A model generated the notes under the pieces. That model was given only the letters and a program-made list of their open reading frames with translations, did no database searches and was not told where the DNA came from. Both the position numbers and the translations under genes were made by a program. This document shows, one piece after another, positions 1 to 4,966 of a stretch of 5,560 nucleotides of DNA; position 1 is the first letter of the stretch, and the number at the start of each line of letters is the position of its first letter. This stretch comes from Helicobacteraceae bacterium (GTDB taxonomy: Bacteria > Campylobacterota > Campylobacteria > Campylobacterales > SZUA-545): positions 1 through 5,560 of the forward strand of contig JAISRI010000158.1 in the NCBI GenBank assembly GCA_031273735.1, given 5' to 3'.

Positions 1-282
1 GATCTTTCGTTAAAAGATCCGTTCTTTATTTTGCCGATCTTGATGGGCGCGGCGATGTGGTTTCAGCAGAAAATTACGCCTAGTAATTTTACCGATCCTA
101 TGCAGGAAAAACTCTTTAAGTGGCTTCCGGTGGTTTTTACGGTATTTTTCCTCTTTTTCCCTGCTGGATTGGTTTTATATTGGTTGGTTAATAACATTAT
201 CTCCATTGGGCAACAATGGTTTGTAAATAAAAGCATAAAACTTGCAAAAGAAAGAAAAGTAGAAGGCAATGAAAAAAATTGA
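1..282 (+). CDS. yidC: Membrane protein insertase YidC, C-terminal end (5' partial)
   Basis: This is the last 93 residues of YidC, the inner-membrane insertase that folds and inserts membrane proteins alone or with SecYEG. The frame is open from the first base, so the start lies upstream of the window. The visible part matches the end of the conserved YidC/Oxa1 core. It has a hydrophobic stretch with FILPILMGAAMWFQQK (residues 9-24), then the TDPMQEK loop (31-37), then a membrane segment ending in the family hallmark FPAGLVLYW (53-61) and a QQW motif. It closes with a short basic, charged cytoplasmic tail (about 75-93), as is usual. The stop at 280-282 lies inside jag, giving a 14-base overlap that suggests translational coupling. 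Identity is very secure from motif order; the N-terminal periplasmic domain cannot be seen. Confidence 0.96.
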   Translation, partial: DLSLKDPFFILPILMGAAMWFQQKITPSNFTDPMQEKLFKWLPVVFTVFFLFFPAGLVLYWLVNNIISIGQQWFVNKSIKLAKERKVEGNEKN

Positions 283-1414
283 AGCTCCCACATTAGAAGA
301 AGCGTATAGACTAGCGGCGTTAGAATTTGGCTGTTCCGTTACCGAACTTGACGTAGAGGTGGCGCAACAGCCGACCTCCGGTTTTCTTGGAATGTTTAAG
401 AAAACGGCGATCGTATTCGTTACGAGAAAAGAGCCGACCTCTTACGCGCCTCCTCGCGCAACGCAAAAAAGCGAAAGCGCCTATAAAATAGAACAGCCCG
501 CTACAGATTTAGAAAAGATCGAACTCGACGAAGCAGAGCTTGAAGAAACTTTTACGCCGACTCCGATCGCGCCTAAAGCTAGAAGCGAAAGACGAGAAGT
601 TAAAACCGTCGAACGCGATCGCCCCGAAAGACCCTCTTTGAAACCCAGCGTAGCCGATCGTCTCATCGACGGCGCTTTTGCGGACGAAGCCGCGCCGATT
701 CCCGCTCCAGAAAAAACGCAAAAAACGGATCCGTTTATCCGCTCCGAACGAACGGGATTTACCCTATCCGATCGGGTTGAAAAAGTTAGCCGCGCGGAAA
801 AAAGCGCGAATCGGGTTGAAAAAAGCGAAAAGATAGAGAAAAAAGAGCGACCAAAAACGCCCCCCATAAGACCGCTTATCGATCGCGGAGAAAGTTTTGG
901 ATCGCTCGATCTTTCTATAGAAAAAATCCGTCAAAAAACTCAAGATTATAAAGTTATCTGCGAGCAGATCGAAACGACTTTACGCAATCTATTCGCGCAA
1001 ACCTCTTACAAGATCGATACGATTACGGCGACTATGCACGACGATAAAACCGTCCGCATATTTTTTGACGGAGAGGACGCGGCGCTTATGATCGGTAAAG
1101 ACGGTTATCGCTACAAGGCGTTAAGCTATATTCTATTTAATTGGATCAATCCGACTTTTGGTTATTTGCTTAGACTTGAAATCGCGGAGTTTTTACAAAA
1201 TCAAGAGGATATGATCGCGCGTTATTTAGAGCCTCTGATAGCGCAGATCGAAGAAAGCGGCAAAGGACAAACGCGAGTATTGGACGGCGTTTTAGTTCAA
1301 ATTGCGCTTAAAGAGTTAAGATTGCGCTTTCCCGAAAAATACGTTGGGATAAAAACCGCGCAAGACGGCGAGGGAAAATATGTCGTCGTCAATGACTTTA
1401 TCAGAAGATTTTAG
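269..1414 (+). CDS. jag: RNA-binding protein Jag/KhpB (Jag_N + KH + degenerate R3H)
   Basis: A 381-residue cytoplasmic RNA-binding protein of the Jag/KhpB (SpoIIIJ-associated) family. Residues 1 to about 52 form a typical Jag_N domain (EAPTLEEAYRLAALEFGC ... GFLGMFKK). Residues about 55-215 are a low-complexity linker rich in Lys, Arg, Glu and Pro. Residues about 225-300 form a type II KH domain with the RNA-contacting GxxG loop as GKDG (276-279). The C-terminal region (about 305-381) sits where R3H belongs, but its central helix reads GVLVQIALKEL (340-350). By eye this lacks the Arg and His that name the R3H motif. The start is ATG 269 because the Jag_N sequence begins there; AGAAGG lies only 2 bases upstream, and translation probably depends on coupling to yidC, which it overlaps by 14 bases. 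In firmicutes KhpB pairs with KhpA and affects cell elongation; the role here is inferred from family only. The gene order yidC-jag-mnmE supports the call. Confidence 0.93.
   Translation: MKKIEAPTLEEAYRLAALEFGCSVTELDVEVAQQPTSGFLGMFKKTAIVFVTRKEPTSYAPPRATQKSESAYKIEQPATDLEKIELDEAELEETFTPTPIAPKARSERREVKTVERDRPERPSLKPSVADRLIDGAFADEAAPIPAPEKTQKTDPFIRSERTGFTLSDRVEKVSRAEKSANRVEKSEKIEKKERPKTPPIRPLIDRGESFGSLDLSIEKIRQKTQDYKVICEQIETTLRNLFAQTSYKIDTITATMHDDKTVRIFFDGEDAALMIGKDGYRYKALSYILFNWINPTFGYLLRLEIAEFLQNQEDMIARYLEPLIAQIEESGKGQTRVLDGVLVQIALKELRLRFPEKYVGIKTAQDGEGKYVVVNDFIRRF
771..823 (+). repeat. 14-bp direct repeat in the jag linker
   Basis: ATCGGGTTGAAAAA occurs at 771-784 and again at 810-823, 39 bases (13 codons) apart and in the same reading frame. 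Both copies encode RVEK (residues 169-172 and 182-185). This is an imperfect internal duplication in the disordered charged linker. Because the spacing is a multiple of three, slippage between copies would change linker length without a frameshift. Confidence 0.6.
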
Positions 1415-2747
1415 CGCCAAAAACGTTACGATCGTAGCTCCCGCGACGCCTCTTGGACGCGGGGCGATCGCGATTGCGCGTTTAAGCGGTTCAAAAGCGC
1501 TAGAAATCGCGCTTTTGGTCGCCAAAAAAGATAGTTTAATTCCACGCTACGCCCATTTATTATATTTATACGATCGCAACGATCAGCCCTTTGATCGCGC
1601 TATTGTTATCTACTTCAAAGCGCCTAAAAGTTACACGGGCGAAGAGGTTGTAGAGTTTCAGACGCACGGCGGCGAAGCGGCGTTAAGCGTTTTAATAGAA
1701 ACGCTTAAAAGTTACGGCGCTATTTTAGCTAGAGCGGGCGAGTTTAGTTTAAGAGCGGTTAAAAACGGCAAAATGACAATCGAGGAAGCGGAAGCCGCCG
1801 CCGCATACGCTTCGGCGATCGGCGCAAAAGCGGCGAATCTTTTGGCAAAACATTTAAGAGGCGATCTTGGACGATTCGTCGAAGATATTAGAGCGCGGAT
1901 TTTGCGTCTAATAGCCTATTCTGAAACCTCGATCGATTACGCAGACGAGGAGCTTGGCGACACGCAAAAACAGATGTTAGATCAACTTAACGAGCTTGAA
2001 CGGATTTTGCAATCGACTATCGAATCTAGCAGGCGACGACGCGGACTTTTGCGCGGTTTTGAGATCGCTATTATCGGCAAACCAAACGTCGGTAAAAGCT
2101 CGTTATTAAACGCGCTTTTAGGCGAAGCGAGATCGATTGTGAGCGATCAGGCGGGAACGACGCGCGATCTGGTTAGCGAAGAGCTAAGAATCGGCGAACA
2201 TATCGTTAAAATCTTAGATACGGCGGGTTTGCGCCATAGCGAAAATCAAATCGAGGCGATCGGCGTTGAATACGCAAAAAAAGCCGCAAAAAAAGCCGAT
2301 CTGATCATTGCGCTTTTCGACGGATCGAGAGCGTTTGAAAACAACGATCGAGAGGTTTTAGAGCTAACGCGCGATCGTCTGGCGCTTTTAGTTATCAATA
2401 AAAGCGATCTGTCGCAAAAGATCGATCTATCTTTTTTTGAAAATCGCGGCGCTTTAGCTATTAGCGCTAAAAGTTCTGTCGCGCCTTTGATAGAGGCTTT
2501 GGAAACCGCGCTAAATAAACAGATCGGAAGCGAAGAAACTATGCTTGTATCCGAGCGGCAGATCGAGTTGGTAGAGCGCGCCGCAGAGCGCTTAAATCTC
2601 GCTAAATCGCGCCTGATTGACGGCGAATTAGAGTTATTTAGCTATTTAGCTAACGAAGCGATCGTTTCGATCGGATCTATTACCAGCCCAAGCGAATACG
2701 GCGAACTCCTCGATATAATGTTTAGCGAGTTTTGTTTAGGAAAATGA
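1380..2747 (+). CDS. mnmE: tRNA modification GTPase MnmE (TrmE)
   Basis: MnmE is the GTPase which, together with MnmG, installs the 5-carboxymethylaminomethyl (or aminomethyl) group on wobble uridine 34 of certain tRNAs, using a methylene-THF-derived carbon. The 455-residue length is normal for the family. The N-terminal THF-binding/dimerisation domain shows PLGRGAIAIARLSG (24-37), YTGEEVVEFQTHGG (85-98) and AGEFSLRAVKNGKM (119-132). A helical domain surrounds an inserted G domain: G1 GKPNVGKS (233-240), G2 TTRD (260-263), G3 DTAG (280-283), G4 NKSD (340-343) and G5 SAK (362-364). The C-terminus ends in CLGK, keeping the catalytic Cys (452). ATG 1380 is chosen because GAGGG lies about 6 bases upstream; the in-frame ATG at 1392 has no such site. 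The gene overlaps jag by 35 bases. No mnmG follows. No convincing terminator lies in the 19-base gap before the convergent gene. Confidence 0.97.
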   Translation: MSSSMTLSEDFSAKNVTIVAPATPLGRGAIAIARLSGSKALEIALLVAKKDSLIPRYAHLLYLYDRNDQPFDRAIVIYFKAPKSYTGEEVVEFQTHGGEAALSVLIETLKSYGAILARAGEFSLRAVKNGKMTIEEAEAAAAYASAIGAKAANLLAKHLRGDLGRFVEDIRARILRLIAYSETSIDYADEELGDTQKQMLDQLNELERILQSTIESSRRRRGLLRGFEIAIIGKPNVGKSSLLNALLGEARSIVSDQAGTTRDLVSEELRIGEHIVKILDTAGLRHSENQIEAIGVEYAKKAAKKADLIIALFDGSRAFENNDREVLELTRDRLALLVINKSDLSQKIDLSFFENRGALAISAKSSVAPLIEALETALNKQIGSEETMLVSERQIELVERAAERLNLAKSRLIDGELELFSYLANEAIVSIGSITSPSEYGELLDIMFSEFCLGK

Positions 2748-2766
2748 CAGACAAATTATTAAGGAT

Positions 2767-3573
2767 TTAGCGCGCTATTTGCGTATAGAGATATATTAAA
2801 AAGATTATAATTGGTTGATGGATCATATAGATAAGTAGGCTATGCCCGCCAACAAAGGTTAAAAAGCCGATCGGACGTTTGAATAACGAACGCGGAAGAA
2901 AATCGCGATACGCGCCCATAAACGCGCCCGTTAGAAAAACAAACAGATAAGGAAAGAGAGGAAAGTAATCGATCGATTTGAAACTTTTGGTTTTCATACC
3001 CAATATAAAAAGCGCGTCGGTTTCGTATAAAACGGCGGGTAAAGCTAAGCTAAAATCGCCAAAACCAAAATAGCCTCTTGTCGTATTCCACACAATCAAG
3101 GCAAACGCCAAAGAAGCTCCAACGCCAAACGCGGGCGGGATTTTTTCGATTAGTTTAGAAAATAGCGCGACAATAAACATAGATAGCGCCATACAATGCA
3201 AAATGCCAAAGATCACAAAACCTTTCGCGTTAAACAAATAGGTTACGAACGTAATCAAAAAAGCGCATAACGCTATCTTAAAAGCGCGTTTGTAAGGACG
3301 CTTAGAAAACCGCGAACAAAAACCGGCGATAAATAAAAAACTACAACAGATATACTCCTGCCAAGCGCCTACGCCAAAGCTAGAAAACCACGACCAATCC
3401 GCGCCGTAAATCTTTACCGCGCAGTAACAGAAGTGGTAGGCGATCATATTCAAAATAGCGATAGCGCGCAACTCGTCTAAAATTGCGTTGCGAGAATTAA
3501 GCGGCGGCGAACCTTTGAACCAATTAACCGCGCTCGATATTTTACTAAATGGCGGACGGATAGCGATTGTCAT
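2767..3573 (-). CDS. DUF1624 / HGSNAT-like integral membrane protein
   Basis: A 268-residue, strongly hydrophobic protein with about seven or eight membrane segments. It resembles the bacterial DUF1624 family, which is related to the catalytic domain of heparan-alpha-glucosaminide N-acetyltransferase (acyl transfer across a membrane). Visible family-like motifs are LDELRAIAILNMIAYHF (32-48; the usual form is LDxLRGxxIxxMxxxHF), FGILHC (122-127) and a final GHSLLIYMIHQP (243-254), with His 47, 126 and 252 as candidate functional residues. ATG 3573 is chosen because TTGGAG lies just upstream and a perfect TATAAT lies 30 bases upstream. A longer frame reaches a TTG at 3663, but that extension would lie upstream of the promoter and runs into the control region of the divergent gene. 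The substrate is unknown, and acetylation of a cell-surface sugar is only a family-based guess. The gene converges on mnmE, with 19 bases between the stops, and is transcribed independently. Confidence 0.75.
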   Translation of the reverse strand: MTIAIRPPFSKISSAVNWFKGSPPLNSRNAILDELRAIAILNMIAYHFCYCAVKIYGADWSWFSSFGVGAWQEYICCSFLFIAGFCSRFSKRPYKRAFKIALCAFLITFVTYLFNAKGFVIFGILHCMALSMFIVALFSKLIEKIPPAFGVGASLAFALIVWNTTRGYFGFGDFSLALPAVLYETDALFILGMKTKSFKSIDYFPLFPYLFVFLTGAFMGAYRDFLPRSLFKRPIGFLTFVGGHSLLIYMIHQPIIIFLIYLYTQIAR

Positions 3574-3603
3574 AAAACTCCAAACTTTAATTGCGCGACG
3601 GGA

Positions 3604-3609
3604 ATTATA
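3604..3609 (-). promoter_or_regulatory. -10 box of the DUF1624 gene
   Basis: On the minus strand this reads TATAAT, a perfect sigma-70 -10 hexamer, inside an AT-rich run. It would start transcription near 3597, leaving a leader of about 24 bases before ATG 3573 with TTGGAG as ribosome site. No good -35 is visible, which is common in Campylobacterota. It supports the shorter start of the gene. Confidence 0.5.
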
Positions 3610-3640
3610 AAATAAACGACATTTATAAGGCTCGATTAGA

Positions 3641-3646
3641 TATATT
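3641..3646 (+). promoter_or_regulatory. Candidate -10 box of the DIP1984-family gene
   Basis: TATATT lies 26 bases before the GTG start at 3673 and would give a leader of about 20 bases that includes the strong AAGGA site (3663-3667). The -35 is not clear. Together with the minus-strand TATAAT at 3604-3609 it makes a compact divergent promoter region (3574-3672). Confidence 0.35.
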
Positions 3647-3672
3647 TGCGCATTCATAAACAAAGGAAACTT

Positions 3673-4128
3673 GTGAAATTAGCCGAAGCGCTGTTGTTGC
3701 GCTCCGAATACAACAACAAAATTGAAAGTTTGCAAGAAAGAATCAAGGCAAACGTCAAGGTTCAAGAGGGCGACGCGCCTTTTGAAGATCCGCAGGCGCT
3801 CGCGGAAGAGTTATTCGCGGTTTACGAAAGCCTTTACGCTCTTATAAAAAAAATAAACCTTCGCAACGGCGCTACAACGCTATCAAGCGGAGTTATCTTA
3901 TCGGAAGCGCTTATAAATAGAGAGGCTTTGATAGCCAAGCGCCGCTTTATAGAAAGCGTGGTCGAAGAGGCTACGCAGAGGGATTATAGAAGCAGAAGCT
4001 CCGAGATCAAAACAAAGGTTGTTCTATCCGTAAAAGAGTTGCAAAAGCAGATTGATACGCTATCCAAGAGCTTTAGGGAGTTGGATACGCAAATCCAAAG
4101 CGCGAATTGGACGACTGATTTGGAGTAA
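3673..4128 (+). CDS. DIP1984 family (septicolysin-like) helical protein
   Basis: A 151-residue, soluble, highly charged, probably all-helical protein. It follows the DIP1984 family pattern, some members of which carry the label septicolysin: KLAEALLLRSEYNNKIESL at the N-terminus, then VQEGD (30-34), FEDP, INLRNGATT with NG at 65-66, a mid-protein LSEALINREALIAKRR, SRSSEIK (107-113) and a closing LDTQIQSANWTTDL (137-150). The family has no established biochemical function that I can state, and the toxin-like label should not be taken as evidence of one. The start is GTG 3673, not the in-frame TTG at 3646: AAGGA ends 5 bases before GTG, and family members begin M-K-L-A-E-A. There is no signal peptide. 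The gene is divergent from the DUF1624 gene. A decayed partial second copy lies about 470 bases downstream. Confidence 0.85.
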   Translation: MKLAEALLLRSEYNNKIESLQERIKANVKVQEGDAPFEDPQALAEELFAVYESLYALIKKINLRNGATTLSSGVILSEALINREALIAKRRFIESVVEEATQRDYRSRSSEIKTKVVLSVKELQKQIDTLSKSFRELDTQIQSANWTTDLE

Positions 4129-4135
4129 CGATAAT
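4107..4135 (+). promoter_or_regulatory. Promoter-like sequence at the end of the DIP1984 gene
   Basis: TTGGAC (4107-4112) and GATAAT (4130-4135) are separated by exactly 17 bases. GATAAT matches five of six consensus positions; the -35 matches only three. It overlaps the last codons of the DIP1984-family gene and would start RNA near 4142, right at the first arm of the inverted-repeat structure at 4141-4280. This is a weak match that could arise by chance; the position is what makes it worth recording. Confidence 0.25.
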
Positions 4136-4140
4136 AAGTT

Positions 4141-4280
4141 GGTAGTCTAACGATAAAAGCGGACGTAAAAACAATCTACGATCTTAAAGTCGTTTTTCGC
4201 GTTTGGACGGCGAAATTACTAATAATTTAGTCCAAATACGGCTTATAGACTTATAAATTGTTAGATCATAATTTACTACC
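4141..4280 (+). other. Nested inverted repeats, possible structured RNA
   Basis: This non-coding stretch shows an outer pair of arms: GGTAGTCTAAC (4141-4151) against GTTAGA (4260-4265) plus ACTACC (4275-4280), with a 9-base insertion in the second arm. Between them lie three internal hairpins. The first is AAAAAC/GTTTTT (4167-4172, 4192-4197). The second is a two-part stem, TTTGGAC/GTCCAAA (4202-4208, 4230-4236) enclosing AAATTA/TAATTT (4213-4218, 4223-4228). The third is TTATA/TATAA (4243-4247, 4252-4256). The arrangement could fold as a multibranched RNA, or be a small mobile-repeat remnant. The DNA is AT-rich, so some of these pairings are expected by chance; the second hairpin is the strongest. 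No reading frame of substance crosses the region, and no known RNA family is recognised. Confidence 0.25.
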
Positions 4281-4321
4281 ATACGTCGATTTATCGCGGA
4301 CGAGGGCGGGTTTGGGGAATA

Positions 4322-4421
4322 GTTATAAACGCAAAATGGCGCTACAACGTTATCGAGCGGAATTACCTTATCTGAAGCGCGGGCTTTGATAGCCCAGCGG
4401 CATTTTTGTAAATCTGCGATA
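4322..4421 (+). pseudogene. Decayed partial copy of the DIP1984-family gene
   Basis: 4338-4380 matches 3868-3910 of the intact gene at 38 of 43 bases by hand alignment. After a 12-base deletion, 4383 onward matches 3925 onward. Read from 4335, the copy gives NGATTLSSGITLSEA, then R, then ALIAQR, against NGATTLSSGVILSEA ... ALIAKR in the intact protein (residues 65-90). Two in-frame stops (TAG 4320, TAA 4326) lie just upstream and TAA follows at 4422, so it is not a gene. Similarity upstream of about 4335 and after about 4405 is faint, so the outer limits are uncertain. Of the five mismatches, three are silent, suggesting the copy was once a coding paralogue rather than a fresh duplication that drifted freely. 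Confidence 0.8.
4378..4407 (+). terminator. Terminator-like hairpin inside the DIP1984 remnant
   Basis: CGC-GGGCT (4378-4385), loop TTGAT, AGCCC-A-GCG (4391-4399) form an 8-bp GC-rich stem with one bulged A, and a run of five T follows at 4403-4407. It could end transcripts from the DIP1984 gene or from the candidate RNA upstream, insulating the next promoter. The T-run begins 3 bases after the stem, so termination would be imperfect. Confidence 0.4.
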
Positions 4422-4425
4422 TAAT
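4420..4425 (+). promoter_or_regulatory. -10 box of the small secreted-protein gene
   Basis: A perfect TATAAT, 42 bases before the GTG at 4468, would start RNA near 4432. No -35 is evident, but T-rich sequence lies just upstream, as often seen in Campylobacterota promoters. The box sits at the decayed end of the DIP1984 remnant; the frame of the remnant ends at TAA 4422-4424, inside this hexamer. Confidence 0.5.
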
Positions 4426-4467
4426 ACTTTCGCTTTTATATTTGAAACTATAGGAAGGGCTTGAGTT

Positions 4468-4926
4468 GTGAAAAGATTCTTTTTAATTATGTCGTTGGTT
4501 TTGCAAACCTCGTTTTCCGAAGATAATTCTCAAAACCCGTTGGCTGTGGGAGACGTTTCCAGAGAAAGCGCCAAACCGTTGCCTGCAATATACGTCGACG
4601 ATATGTTCAAACGAACGGAAAAAGCGTGCGAGGCTAAAGACTCCGAAGCGACGCTAGATCAAATATCGAACGAGGCGCGAAAGTTTATACTTCAAAATAA
4701 ACCCGCCGCGAAGCCGCTTTTTGAACATATTTCCTACATATGTAAAGATATAGCGACAATAAAAAACGAGATTTTATCCGTCTCGCCCAATCCGTCCTAT
4801 GCGACTTTCACAAAAAGAGGATCCGCTCGATTGTGCTTTTACGTTCAAGACAAGAACAATCGTCAATGCAAAGGCGAGTTAAGGGTTGCGTTTGAAAATG
4901 GAAAACTCAAGATAAACGAACATTGA
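4468..4926 (+). CDS. Small secreted four-cysteine protein of unknown function
   Basis: A 152-residue protein that I do not recognise. Residues 1-17 (KR, then FFLIMSLVLQTSFS) look like a Sec signal peptide with probable cleavage after SFS, so the mature protein would be periplasmic or secreted. The mature part has a Pro/Ser-rich start, a helical middle (about 41-105) and a C-terminal section (about 110-152) that looks like beta strands, ending LRVAFENGKLKINEH. Four cysteines (54, 92, 123, 134) could form two disulfides. The ending resembles the last strands of NTF2-like (DUF4878-type) secreted proteins, but this is a weak impression. The start is GTG 4468, with AGGAAGG at 4452-4458 (9 bases spacing). 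The next Met (residue 8) would spoil the signal peptide. The gene has its own promoter and converges on the glycosyltransferase gene, with 28 bases between the stops. Confidence 0.7.
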   Translation: MKRFFLIMSLVLQTSFSEDNSQNPLAVGDVSRESAKPLPAIYVDDMFKRTEKACEAKDSEATLDQISNEARKFILQNKPAAKPLFEHISYICKDIATIKNEILSVSPNPSYATFTKRGSARLCFYVQDKNNRQCKGELRVAFENGKLKINEH

Positions 4927-4948
4927 CGGCGGTTGCTAGATCTACCCA

Positions 4949-4966
4949 AGCAAGTTATTTGCTTTT
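4949..4966 (+). terminator. Weak terminator after the secreted-protein gene
   Basis: AAGCAA (4948-4953), loop GTTAT, TTGCTT (4959-4964) make a 6-bp stem that merges into TTTT (4963-4966), 22 bases after the stop. The stem is AT-rich, so it would be weak. It overlaps the last codons of the opposing gene. An upstream TTGCT (4933-4937) could pair with the same AGCAA arm instead. Confidence 0.35.

Noticed and set aside
63..293. Minus-strand frame across the end of yidC
   Set aside because: It is antisense to the well-conserved YidC C-terminus and the start of jag; composition is that of a shadow frame.
481..867. Open frame of 128 codons on the minus strand inside jag
   Set aside because: It mirrors the Lys/Arg/Glu-rich linker of jag and gives a Ser/Phe/Arg-rich product with no ribosome site or family motif.
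1316..1525. Minus-strand frame across the jag-mnmE junction
   Set aside because: It is antisense to two confident genes and has no motif or start signal.
2768..2777. Perfect 10-bp palindrome TAGCGCGCTA next to the mnmE / DUF1624 convergence
   Set aside because: It has no usable loop or T-run on either strand and the word is common in this sequence, so it is not called a terminator.
4178..4197. ACGA ... TCGT hairpin followed by TTTTT as a terminator of the DIP1984 gene
   Set aside because: The stem is only 4-5 bp with a wobble pair; too weak to call, and it competes with the AAAAAC/GTTTTT pairing recorded in the structure at 4141-4280.
4129..4467. CRISPR array or insertion sequence in the gap
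   Set aside because: There are no regularly spaced direct repeats, no terminal inverted repeats enclosing a transposase and no target-site duplication that I can see.
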